This document shows, in pieces, positions 24,045-34,795 of a stretch of DNA of 64,000 nt. The notes under the pieces are model-generated. The model saw nothing but the letters and a program-made list of their open reading frames with translations. It did not search any database and had not been told where the DNA came from. Origin of the DNA: Coniella vitis. Taxonomy: Eukaryota; Ascomycota; Sordariomycetes; Diaporthales; Schizoparmaceae. The stretch lies in NCBI GenBank assembly GCA_011317545.1, contig WUJK01000002.1, positions 3,410,001 to 3,474,000 on the forward strand, read 5' to 3'. Positions within the stretch are counted from its first letter, which is position 1, and each line of letters starts with the position of its first letter. Position numbers and translations under genes: made by a program.

Positions 24045-25351
24045 ATGGCCTCCCCAGCTACCTCTACCGGCTCGACAAAGGTCGACGCCGTCGTCCAGAC
24101 CGCTGCTGCCAACACCCCTGAGAAGCTCAGCGGTGTTGCTCTCTATTCCAGATTCGCCCTTGCTGGTGCCATCTGCTGTTCAGTAACCCATGGTGCCCTG
24201 ACGCCCGTCGACGTGTACGTCCCGATCTGCTGCTTGTTGCGACAGGCAGCTCGACTTCCGCGCGTCCTTGAATCATCATAGGCGCAATAAGCAATCTCCG
24301 TGCCAAAGCGCAAAGAACCACTCACTAACAATGGCCTACCACGATACAGCGTCAAGACCCGTATCCAGCTCGACCCCGTCACATACAACCGCGGCATGAT
24401 TGGTGGCTTCAAGCAGGTCATCCAGAACGAGGGTGCTGGCGCTCTGTTGACTGGCTTTGGACCTACCGCTGCTGGTTACTTCCTGCAGGGAGCCTTCAAG
24501 TTCGGTGGTTACGAGCTCTTCAAGCAGCAGGCCATTAGCCTGCTCGGCTACGAGAACGCCTCCAACTACCGCACTGGTGTCTACCTGGCCTCCTCCGCCG
24601 CCGCCGAGTTCTTCGCCGACATTGCCCTCTGCCCTCTCGAAGCCACCCGTATCCGTCTCGTCTCTGAGCCCACCTATGCCAACGGTCTGCTGGGCGGCTT
24701 CAGCAAGATGTTCAAGCAGGAGGGTCTTGGTGCTTTCTACGCTGGATTTGGGCCCATTCTTTTCAAGCAGTAAGTCAAAAGCTCTTGATTCATAGCAACT
24801 TTGGTCATGGCTGCTTACATGTACCCACCCAACTAGGATTCCATACACCATGGCCAAGTTCGTCGTGTACGAGAAGGTCGCCGAGGCCGTATTCCAGCGC
24901 TTCCCCAAGAAGGATCTGTCCGATGGTGCTCAGACCGTCGTCAACTTGGGCTCTGGTCTCGTTGCCGGTTTCGCTGCTGCCCTCGTCTCCCAGCCCGCCG
25001 ACACCATGCTGTCCAAGATCAACAAGACCAAGGGTCTCCCTGGTGAGGGCACCATGACCCGCCTGGTCAAGATTGGCAAAGAGCTGGGTCTGCGCGGCTC
25101 CTACACTGGTATCGGTGCCCGTCTCTTTATGGTCGGCACCCTAACTGCATTCCAGTTCGCCATCTACGGGTATGCTCACTCTCTTCTACGCCAACCCCCA
25201 CCCCTCATCAGCCCCCCCCCCCCTTCGGCCTCCTTTGCGGAGCCCCGGAATCCAAAAAGACTACATCCCAGAGCTAAGCTAACCCTATTCTCCGGACAGC
25301 GACGTGAAGAAGGCATTGGGAGCAACTGGTGGCGTAGAAATTGCCAAATAA
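24045..25351 (+). CDS. MIR1: Mitochondrial phosphate carrier (Mir1-type)
   Basis: Four exons, 24045-24214, 24350-24769, 24837-25169 and 25300-25351, all in phase. The product has the threefold mitochondrial-carrier repeat. Signature motifs are PVDVVKTR, PLEATRIR and PADTMLSK, at the end of helices 1, 3 and 5. The segment TRIQLDPVTYNRGMIGGF and the absence of a cleavable presequence match fungal phosphate carriers, which import phosphate with protons (or exchange it for hydroxide) across the inner mitochondrial membrane to supply ATP synthase. A C12 run lies in the third intron. The call is secure; Pic2-like carriers are the nearest alternative. Confidence 0.93.
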
Positions 25352-26466
25352 TCGTGTATTTAAGAGGTGGAATTGTGACGGTCGGAGTTGGTGATGTTTA
25401 GATAGACGGGGGCTTGGTGGCGGCCAAGATAAAGAGCCGCGACTCCCCAGTGTGCATGTAGACTAATGATACAAAAGTCAGCATATACTTACAAGATTCT
25501 CCATCTAAAATTGTATGGAACAGGTGCAATTGCAATATGTGCGAGTGGGCGGTGGTTGACGAAGGTAATCGTGGGACGATATTTGTGGTGCTACACAGTA
25601 TAATGTGCACTCAATTGCCTGTTTGGGCAGGCTGTGCGTTGTGTCACAAGCACAATCTGACGCATTGTCGACCTCTACGACGATTGAGAAGCGAATTATC
25701 GAGTGAAGAGCATTCGGAAAAGCTGTGCAATTCAATCGGCCTTTGCATAGTACTTATATACTATGGTATGTGGTTGATGATAACCTCGATGCGCAAAGCC
25801 CGATTCCGGAATACTGAGTAAATACCCAGGAACTTTTGCATACGCTTATGTAAACATAGCAGGGGTGCATACATAGTAAGTGCATGCTCGCGGTGCTGCG
25901 CAAGGGTATCCCCACGCTCACCTCAACCACAAACCACCATCTCTGTTCACAACTCATATCGTACTCATGGCGTACCATTACACTTATCTTGTTTCTATAG
26001 CTTGGAGACCCTGCGAAAGAGGAGCTCGAATGGCGATGTACGTCAAGATACGGGCGGAGATACCGTACAAATCTTACTCTATGCTTAGAATATGTACCAT
26101 AGTACGGCATTTGCATCTATCCACGTAGGGTCCACTGAACCTTGCTGATCAAACTTGCATTTCAAATGTCTCAGCCCTGTCAATGACAATGGAAGGTCTC
26201 GCTGCCTCGAAAGGCAAGCAGTAAATCCATGCGTATTATACGTAGCACCAGATCTTGCTGGTGCTAGGCTGACTCGGCGGGACTACCAATGAACAGCCAA
26301 AGGTCTTTACCATCTTGTATCTTTCTGACTGTGGCATTTGTGGTGCAGACCAAAAAGGCCCTTTCCTTGGATATCGAAACATCGAAGGCACGCCAAAACC
26401 GTAGTATAGGGCGGGGCCGTTGTCATTATTTTGACCGCATAGCGTTCATCATCCTTCTATAAACAA
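25352..26466. other. Intergenic region between convergent carrier genes
   Basis: Separates two convergent mitochondrial carrier genes. No gene recognised. One ACATAGTA copy at 25871-25878 is the last before a 22-kb gap without the motif. Confidence 0.6.
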
Positions 26467-27594
26467 TCACTGGGCCCTCTTCAAATTCGACGAGACCCTG
26501 AGCACAAATTCGTAGACGCCCAAAGTAATCACTGCGGAGGGGATCGAGCGGAGCATATGTGGTATGATACCGCCGTAGAGTCCCGCGATGCCTTCATGCC
26601 TGGCAATATGCTGAAAACAGCCAACAAGTCCTACATACTGGGGGCCACCAGTCGCCGAAGGAGCTTGACGTAGCCTTGTCCTCACCACCTATAAGAATTA
26701 GCTTCCCAAGCCCCTAATATCAAATCCGGGAAAGAGACTATACTATACCTCGTGAGGATATGCAATCAGAGTTGCAGCAACCTTTGCAGATGCCGCAGCG
26801 CCACTAGTGCTGATCCACTGTGCAATCTCACTCGCCCCGGTGCTTCTGGAGGGCTCCCGAATTTTCAAAGCTTGGGCGAACCGTGCTTTAAGACGTTCAT
26901 AGATAACGAGATGTAGCATCGTCTCAAGCGAACCAAGGTAGCTAGCACTTAAGCCTCGGTATAGCCCTCGAATTCCTTCCTGCTGTAGTATCTGGCGGGT
27001 ATATTCGATGCTGCCTTGACGAACCGTGTTCCCGCTTATAGCAATCGCCGACTTATCTAGCTGCAATCTGGTTTTCACGACCCAGATAGGATTGGTTACG
27101 GACGACGTTACTATGCCCGCAAGAACAGCGGCTTGCGCGTGAACTATAGTTTCATTGCCTGAATAGCCGAAAAGGCGTGTGGCGAGTGTTTTACAATTAC
27201 CGTAGACCCAGAACTTGATTGCTGTCGCGGGGACTACGCCAGTCAGGCTTGGGCCTAGTCCACGGAAAAAGCCACGCCAGCCTTCAGTGTATAGGATAGA
27301 TGTTACCAACTGCAAACTACTCGGAATTCGCTGTGGGATCGAAGCAGCTGCAAGAGCATCTCGTGATGCGTAGATAGAGGACTTGTGGACGTTGATAGCG
27401 GAGACACCGACTCGGTAGTAATCAGACTGCAGTCGCGTTCTTAGTACGTCAAGTGGAGACGTAATGACCGCGTTCACGACTCCGCCGCTCCTGTGGAGGT
27501 ATTAGTTTGGAAGTACCTATGATAGAGGGGGGGGAAATACTGACGCGCCGGCAACGAGATGCGTAAAAGGAGATATGAATCTTGGTTCTCCCAT
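26467..27594 (-). CDS. Mitochondrial carrier, Rim2/SLC25A33-36 pyrimidine nucleotide type, with an exon 1 frame problem
   Basis: Exons read on the minus strand: 27541-27594, 26749-27490 and 26467-26688. The three carrier signatures are SPLDVLRTRLQ, NPIWVVKTRLQL and YPHEVVRTRLR. The last two are typical of Rim2/SLC25A33/36 carriers, which exchange pyrimidine nucleotides across the inner mitochondrial membrane. Exon 1 (MGEPRFISPFTHLVAGAS) supplies the expected start of helix 1, and exon 2 continues it with SGGVVNAV. However, the only canonical donor (GTATTT) and acceptor (CACAG) join them one base out of frame. Exons 2 and 3 are intact and in phase. Either the gene is newly broken, an unusual splice site is used, or the assembly has an indel. 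The protein-like conservation of the body argues for recent function. Confidence 0.72.
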
Positions 27595-28048
27595 AGCTCG
27601 GTAGTGGAGTTAGTCGCGTCTTTTGAGAGTTTTGGTTGAAAACTCAGGGTCCACAAATTTCAGGGATACGAGCCAATGACTAAGCCCGAAAGGGCTTTGG
27701 TAAGCGAGATAATGATGCTGCCTATAAACACTATGCCAGCCCTAATCCCATGCACAAAATTCAGTATCATCGATGAGCATTCTGATCAGAATCTTGGGTT
27801 ACACGTGTTATATATTTTCGAAAGTACAGACCGCAGATTAAGCTGCGCGGCGCCGACTAAGAGGCTCTTGCCATACCTCTCTTTCGGAACTATGTATCGC
27901 GGCTGCAAATTGGTGGGTCTCGGCATCGGGGCCGGCCTCGGAGCGGGGCAGAGTCTCGGCAAGGTGGGTCACGTCAACACCGGGGCTGTCCGGCCGCGGC
28001 TCAGTGGACGAGCAGCCGACCAAACTGATCACGACAAGGCTACAACGT

Positions 28049-28354
28049 CTAACCACACTCAGGTCTCGCTGCGAATAGTTGCTCCAGCAACACGTCTACA
28101 GCCGAATAGTTGCCGTAAAACGCAGCGAGGTGCAGCAGTATCACCTTCCTGGTCCCGCCCGCCTTGGTAAATAAGCAGCCTAAGAGAGGGTGCGCTCTCT
28201 CGTTCGTCGTGAGCAACGCCGCGTCCCCGCCGTCCTGGTCATTATCGTGCAGCGACAACGACACATATCTAGCTAACCGAGTACTAAAGCTTTGGTATAT
28301 GCTAGCTAACAGGGTTGCCATTGCGGAATGATTCAAATCAGGCATGCAGCCCAT
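28049..28354 (-). pseudogene. Ankyrin-repeat-like fragment
   Basis: An isolated frame ends with ILLHLAAFYGNYSAVDVLLE, a good match to one ankyrin repeat (LHxAAxxGxxxxVxxLLE). It then stops without further repeats. An ATG-initiated start (MATLLASIYQSFSTRLARYV) is possible about 35 residues after the start of the frame. Another protein-like frame lies downstream at 27838-28056 in a different phase. I read this as a remnant of an ankyrin-repeat gene; a short intact protein is less likely. Confidence 0.35.
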
Positions 28355-28596
28355 CTCGCCGGTGACTCAGCACTTGACAAAGGTAGTGAAGGCCTCGAAA
28401 CTGTTCAGGTCATATTGCGTACTTTCCATGTGTGTTGGTTGCATATTACACTTATACAACGCCAATCCTACTTATCGATACGTAGGATTCCCAGAAATCT
28501 GCAGCTCACTCAGCCCGCTCCGCTCTTCTCTTTCGCATGCATCTATCTGCCTTCCCCGCTACTCCACCGAGGGGACCTACAATCTTCAAAGGAACA

Positions 28597-29605
28597 ATGG
28601 CAGAAACAATCAACGAATTCTTGAACGACAGCGAAATCAACGACTCAAACCTTAGTATCAGTGCTCAATTGGTTCGAATATATCTGAACGACAACACAAT
28701 TAGCGCGGCACCTGTATCCCAAGCCCTCATCTCCGAGTTCAGCGCGCCAGACGCGCCACAACGTAGCGAGTTCATTGCTCAGATCATTGTTCCTCTGGCT
28801 GAGCAGCTATCCGAAACTCATGAGCCTCTTGTCGAACTATTGCGCGAGTTGAAGGATTTGAGTATGACTGTGCAAAGACAGAGTCGTAACAACATCAATA
28901 TACAAGGGGACTCGACGATCACGTCTAGTGATGGTGACGGTGACGATGACCTCAACACAGTGGGCCTGTCGATTCTGTATGAGCTACAAGAGCGGAGCTT
29001 ACGGTACGGTGATCCAGACCCATGCAACGACCTCCGCGACCTCTGCCGTGACGAGTGGGCGAACCTGAATCGCTTCGCAGCCCTTGTGCACAAGGCGAGG
29101 CTTGAGGACTTGTCGGGCTGGGGTCGGCAGACGATCAGGTTCGCCATTAGGAGAGGCGGCTGGAGAGTAAATTGGGACGGACGATGGGGAAAAGGTAAGT
29201 TATCAAACATTCAGTGGTCTTGTTCAATGCCCTATCCTATATGCTATTAGTATTGGTTTATGATAGATCTATCTCTCTCTGGTTTTGGATGAATAGCGCT
29301 GCTGGCTGCCCTTGGACTACAGAATTGATGTTGATTCTGCTGACTGGATTATATTTCTTGTCTATCGCACAGATGCCCTTTCCGACGAGATTCGAGCCTT
29401 TGAAGGACATGCTGTTGCTGCTTCGCATTGGGTCCTTATCTGTGGAAGACGCTTGTACAACGAGGGTCCAGAAAGTAGAGAGAATTGGACAGCGTGGGTG
29501 GCAGACCTTAAATGGATAATGGGGCAGGATGGGTTGAACAGTGTGACAAAATCATGGTGCCAGGAAGCGCTGCGTGAGATGGAACAAATCCATTGGTTGA
29601 GCTGA
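28597..29605 (+). CDS. DUF3632-like fungal protein
   Basis: Two exons, 28597-29194 and 29373-29605, giving 276 residues. The donor is GTAAGT, the branch point CTGAC and the acceptor CGCACAG, and the phase is kept. An upstream in-frame ATG at 28537 is possible, but the 28597 start has the better context. The C-terminal half has the pattern of DUF3632: AFEGHAVAASHWVLICGRRL, then WTAWVADLKWI, then a final helix ending EALREMEQ. These proteins are common in filamentous fungi and have no assigned function; no signal peptide or membrane segment is visible. The 178-nt intron is unusual in being open for 25 codons in frame with exon 2, so an alternative acceptor at 29296 would need a different donor. 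Confidence 0.7.
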
Positions 29606-30239
29606 GCAGTTGGTTTTATTATCCAAGCACGATTCACAACACCAAGTTTTCAGATGTCACGCCCCGTGAGGACTTTTCAGACTTTATATGTTGGGAAATT
29701 CAGCTCTCTTATCTTTCGCTTCGCACCCAGTTTCTCCTTGTCTTTCCCGGATTACGCCATGTCCATGAAAATAGATGCATTTCCGTCCACAGGCAGTCGC
29801 CATTTCAGACTATTCTAGATACGAGAAATGCAACAAGGTCTGGTATATACCTCGTAAATATTGATGATAAGAATTCCATGGCGGTCTGCAACAATTCCGT
29901 TGTAATAATTTGAGCATCAAGCATCTGTCAAAACCACCGGCGGATGTCATTTGATCAGCCCGTTTCGTTGATCCATATCTAGGTACTTGCTCATTCATAG
30001 TTACTTTTGCCTGACAAACATCCATCTGTCTTCTCCCATACGCGGAATGGCCCACAGCAGCAACGCTTTCATACTCAGACTAGATGTGTGGCAAAACCGA
30101 AGCACTGACCCAATGACAAGCATCCCCTAGGACTGGCTCTCAAAAACAAGGAAATGAAAACAACCACAGACCAAACCACCATCAGCCATAACAAGCGTCA
30201 GACCTTGAAAACAATCGTCAAAAACGAGACTTCCATCCT
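29606..30239. other. Intergenic region
   Basis: About 630 bases between two convergent genes. Nothing recognised. Confidence 0.6.
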
Positions 30240-31838
30240 TCAGGCCAGTGAGTAGCCGCTTCGAACCAGTTCGCTACTATCAACAGACACAGAGAAGCCC
30301 TTCATGGGGCCCTCTGTGATCAAGTAATGGAAGAAGCCTAGGACAACGCCCTCATCATTCCAAATGGCCGCGCCACACGTACCTTCAGGAACTGTAAAGG
30401 GTGGAGCATCTTGGCCCTCCCTTCCTTCAAGCTGGCCCATATATACCCACTTATAAGCGATGAACTCCAATACTGCTTCACCGGGATGCATTGTGGGCGA
30501 ATATTCAAGCTTGAGGGACTGCGCCACGATAGAACCCTCCAAGTCGCCAGTGAAGGGACTGTCCAAGTGAACAACATCGTAATCGCGAGTGACATCAGCA
30601 TTGTCTTCCCCGTAGAGGCGTTTCAGAATGGGCGTCACATTGGCCGAATCTTCGAAGGGCTCGTTGACACACGGGCAATCAGCATCAACCTGGATGACGG
30701 CGATGTCGGTAAAGGAGATTTCCTGCACGGCCGTGCCGATATGTCTGCGCGAGCTGTCTGGGAGCACTTGAAAAACGGTTCCCGCGGGACCAATGCCGTG
30801 GGATGCGCCGGTCATGAAGAGGTCGCCGGCCGGATTCTTGACAAACACACCCGCCGTCGTGGAGCACGTCCGCGGATGGCCGTGGTCCCTCAAGGCAAGA
30901 CTGTGCACCATCACCCCGGGCCGCAACACGTCATACGCCGTGTTGTCGGTCCGACCCACTGCCGGCTGCGGTATGAGCACCCTCTTTGCTTTCCGCTCAG
31001 CCCAATGAGGCCGATGTAGGTCCGCGTCATTGATATACTTTGTGACGCAACGAGCAATCTTGCCGGGCAGCTTAACCGCGTCGCTGTCCTTTTTCAAGAT
31101 GGTCTCGTCGCCCAAGACGATAATGAAGAAACTAGATCCCTGTAGTATGATTTCAATGATGCGAACAGAGGGCAAATTCTTGGAAAAGGCGTCGTGAACC
31201 TCCTTAGCCAGCTGGCGAAACGAGGCATCTGTGAGCTTCTCCGTCCTAGCGTTGTAGTTGTCGCATATCGAGATACGGAGATTGCCAAAGATGCACGTGG
31301 GAAGCAAAAAGACTCGGCCGGCCCCATGTTTGTCGGCAATTGTGATCGGGAGGCCTCCCACGGTCAGAGGCCATGGTTGCGGGGGCAGCTCCTCGACTGA
31401 GAAATGGAGGAAGTGGCCTCCATCCATGATCTCGGTGATGCCGGGGAAAACGACTCGGAGGAGGGTTGCAACGTCGCTGGACAGCGCGTCCACTTTGGGA
31501 TCTCTCAAATCGAAAGGCAAGACGATGTGATTGACCGGTGTTGAAGTTTCCGCTCTAGGAGAGACCTTGGTGTCATTTGAAGAACTGCCTTTTGTGGTTG
31601 AAGCCTCGATGGCGGCGACATCGCGAGGAAAACGTTGCTTGTTCGGGACATGGAATTGGGAGAGAGGAAGCAAAGCACCAGGGGATGTAGGAAGCTCCAG
31701 AGACGGCGAGCATAGGACAAGTGACCGCTTGCAAGGAGATTGCTCGGTTGTGAGGCTGATGTGCCGCTTCGTGGACCGTGGGGTCTGTGTATGTTGGCGG
31801 AGGGGGCTGATGGCGAGAGCTTGGACTGGAGAAGACAT
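30240..31838 (-). CDS. Protein with a degenerate chymotrypsin-like protease domain (Cys in place of Ser)
   Basis: Single exon for 532 residues from the ATG at 31838; the frame is open 35 codons further but that start lacks support. Residues 1-100 are Ser/Thr/Pro-rich and probably disordered. Residues 110-280 form an unassigned alpha/beta-like region. From about 300 the sequence follows the order of a trypsin/chymotrypsin fold: TAGVFVKNPAGDLFMTGASH (His 347), FTDIAVIQVD (Asp 378) and GTCGAAIWNDEGVVLGFFHY (Cys 488). This is the His-Asp-nucleophile layout with GxCG where GxSGG is usual. A Cys nucleophile occurs in 3C-like proteases of the same fold. There is no signal peptide, so it is intracellular. 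Whether it cleaves, binds or is dead is unknown; assignment rests on motif order, not on a detected family. Confidence 0.6.
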   Translation of the reverse strand: MSSPVQALAISPLRQHTQTPRSTKRHISLTTEQSPCKRSLVLCSPSLELPTSPGALLPLSQFHVPNKQRFPRDVAAIEASTTKGSSSNDTKVSPRAETSTPVNHIVLPFDLRDPKVDALSSDVATLLRVVFPGITEIMDGGHFLHFSVEELPPQPWPLTVGGLPITIADKHGAGRVFLLPTCIFGNLRISICDNYNARTEKLTDASFRQLAKEVHDAFSKNLPSVRIIEIILQGSSFFIIVLGDETILKKDSDAVKLPGKIARCVTKYINDADLHRPHWAERKAKRVLIPQPAVGRTDNTAYDVLRPGVMVHSLALRDHGHPRTCSTTAGVFVKNPAGDLFMTGASHGIGPAGTVFQVLPDSSRRHIGTAVQEISFTDIAVIQVDADCPCVNEPFEDSANVTPILKRLYGEDNADVTRDYDVVHLDSPFTGDLEGSIVAQSLKLEYSPTMHPGEAVLEFIAYKWVYMGQLEGREGQDAPPFTVPEGTCGAAIWNDEGVVLGFFHYLITEGPMKGFSVSVDSSELVRSGYSLA

Positions 31839-32827
31839 GTTGTTGATTGTTTGGAGGGCAGTGTTGAGTGCGTCTGTGATAAACGACAGACTCAGATGAC
31901 CGACGGCGGACTGGCAGCGGAGACAGATTGTCCCTTGGTGCAACTGATTGAGAAGAAATCTTGTGATCAGAAACTTGGAAGATGGAGTCAGTAGAGTCTT
32001 GCAGCGGGCTGAATGGTGTTTTGTAATGTGGATCGGGATAGGAAGAGCCAGAAAGTTGGCGAGGACGGGAGGGGGCGAAGCTTAAATATACAAGAACTGG
32101 CAAATGTTTGTGACTCACCTGGTGCGCACGCGCTTCCGTGATTGACTGGGAAACAACCAGACTGACTGAGAAACAAGAAAGGTAATGCGAAAGGTTGTTC
32201 TCAAAACGGCCGGGCGCAGCTCTGAGTTTGTTGTACTGTGTAAGGTCGGAGAAGCAATCTAGCTACACGCGTCTAAGCTAATGAGATGAGTACAGTAATG
32301 TACGCATTTGACTGAAACTAGCTGCCTAGCCATCGCTGCCTAATGATGACTAGCACGGGACTTGTTGAATTTGCCAGGGAAGTTCACATGACAGCAGCCG
32401 CCGTAGGCTGTAGCGCCTTGTAAGTGCCGACCTAGACTTCTTACTTGGGAAGAGTCAAGAGCGCATGCGGCATGAGCACGAAGCTCGGTCATGCTTGCTT
32501 TCGGGTATGTCTCCAGAGGTTACCAAATAGTCACAATGAATTTGGAGTGTCAAGTATGATGAATACAAGTGCGTAGATTGCAGGAATAGCAAGCTAAATG
32601 GCCCTAAACAGCTCATTATGTACCCTAATCAGCTAGCTAATATTGTAACTCGAGAGTAGAGCAAGTAGAAGAAGTGATAATGTAGACTACAATGTGAACA
32701 GGAGAAGAAAAACACAAAAGAAAAGCCAAAAAGAGTCAGGAAGTGTACATCTCGTCGACAATAGGCGGAACCCAAGTTGCTCTCGCAACACAACACCGGA
32801 CCACAAAACAGCAATGAGCGTTTCTGC
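31839..32827. other. Intergenic region
   Basis: Promoter of the protease-like gene on its left and the laccase 3' flank on its right. Nothing else recognised. Confidence 0.6.
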
Positions 32828-34795
32828 TCAAATTCCAGAGTCGTCTTGGTGATATTCGGCAGTCAAGTTGTACGTGTCGTAGCTGGCGCAAGTGTCCTTG
32901 ATCAGCGTATCAGCCGACGCGCCGAGGGTGCTGGTGATCAGGCTTTCCGTTTCGACAAACTCGACAGAGAAGCCCTCCGCCGCGTGCCAGGCAATGTGGC
33001 AGTGGGCCACCCAGGCGCCAGGGTTGTCCAGCTTGAAGGCAAGCGCCAGGTAGCCGTTGGCGGGAAGGACAGCCGTGTCCCTGCGGACGGGGTTGGTCGT
33101 GTTGGGCTGGAAGGTGGCAAGGTCAAAGGTGGCCGACTCGGCGCCTACGATCCAAAAGTCGTGGCCGTGCAGGTGGATCGGGTGGTAGATGCCAAAGCCC
33201 GTGTTGTCCTCGATGACCATGAGATTCCACTCAGACGCGTTGGCGGATGAGGCGGCCACCTTGAGCACGTTGTAGTCGGTGGGGAAGTCGGTGTCGTTGT
33301 TGAAGACGTAGTTGAGGGTGGGGTTGGTGTAGTCAATGTAGAACGAGGAACCGTTCAGTGTCCAGGTGAAGTAGCTGCCAAACGAGAAGAGGAGCGACTC
33401 TTCTTCCGTGCTGACGATGCCGCCCACATCTTGGGCCAGGTACGGGACCAGGCTCTCGTAGGGCTCGTCGCCGCAATAGGTGCTAGCCGTGACACCGGTA
33501 GTCGTGGGGTCGGCTGTGCTGCTGCTATCGTAGCGAATGATGCCAGTTATGCCCGAGGGGTCGCCGTTGGTGGCACACGCCGTCTGCCAGCCTGCGCGCA
33601 GCCAGTAGTCTCCTTCCTCGGCGCTGGCCTCGACGACGATATCGTAGCGCTGACCAATCGAGATGAGCACGCTGTCGGTCGTGTAGGGAACAATAGGAAC
33701 CAGGTCATTGCCGATCACAGTGAGATTATCTGTCGCGTACGGTCAGTCAGTTTCACCAACTGATCCAGGCTTCGAGCTGCTGCTGGAGGATGACTCGGGC
33801 AACTCACGTCCGTCAATACTGAACTGAAAGTGGCCGTCAATCGCAACGTTGATGACGCGAAGGAGGTACTTCTTGCCCGCCTCAAAGGTGGCTTCCCACT
33901 TCTGGCCAGTGATGACCCCGCTTGAGTTGTATGTGTTTGTGCCGTTGATGAGACCCGTCTCCAGGGTTGGCTGCGCGCCTTGCTTAGCAGTGTCCCAGAG
34001 CTCAAAAGCGGGAGTGTGGCTCCAGTCCTGGAGAAACATGACGCCCAAGTCTTCATCGTAGTTTGCCGTCGCCGGTCCATGGAGGACGAGCGGCCCAAAG
34101 AGACCCTCGCCATACTGCATGCTATAATGGCTGTGATACCAGGCTGTGATACCGCAATCTAGAGTCAGCATGGCATTCATTCCGGAAGAGCTGATGAGGC
34201 TTTGAATAAGCAAAAAGAAAGTTCTGAAACACGCACTGCTTCCGTACTGCTGCACGCGGTACTCGTAGGTAAGTTCTTGACCAGGCGCAATGGGACACTG
34301 GCTGACACCAGGCACACCGTCCATGTGAGAGGTGTGAAGCTGGCGAAGGCCGTGCCAGTGGATCGAGGTACCGTTTGTGGTCAGATTGTTGTACACATGG
34401 ATCTTGAGAGTGTCGCCCCAGTCGGCCTGTGATCCCGATCAGTCTCGTGATATCTCCAAGCAATCTTAACATATATCAGTCCATGCAAATCTTACAGTGA
34501 TGGCTGGGCCTGGGATGGTGCCGTTGAAAGTCATGCACGTGCTGACTTCGACACCATCCGGGCTACAGGGTCCTTCCTCGACATGGAGCCAGTACTCGCG
34601 AGTAACTCCGGTGTCTGGAACAGTGGTGTAGTAGTCAGTGTCGATTGAGTAGTCGCCCCAACAGTCGCGAGAGGTCGCGGTATTGTCACAAGAGGCCCGG
34701 GGCGCCAGATTGTGGTGGATGTGATCGTGAGAAGGAATGATGGCCGCTGTCACGCTCGAGGCGAGCAACAAGGCTAAAGGAGCGAGCTTGCTCAT
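32828..34795 (-). CDS. Secreted ascomycete laccase (multicopper oxidase)
   Basis: Four exons on the minus strand, 34496-34795, 34237-34426, 33808-34143 and 32828-33729, giving 575 residues in consistent phase. A signal peptide (MSKLAPLALLLASSVTAAII) is followed by a short propeptide. The copper ligands appear in order: SIHWHG (about 121-126), TWYHSHYS, HPIHLHGH and HCHIAWH, which supply the type 2/3 trinuclear cluster and the type 1 site. The protein ends exactly in DSGI, the C-terminal plug of ascomycete laccases that enters the channel to the trinuclear site. It oxidises phenols with reduction of oxygen to water; likely roles are pigment formation or detoxification. For exon 3, an acceptor 11 bases earlier would also be in a plausible context, but the chosen one restores YGSTWYHSH. 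Confidence 0.94.
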
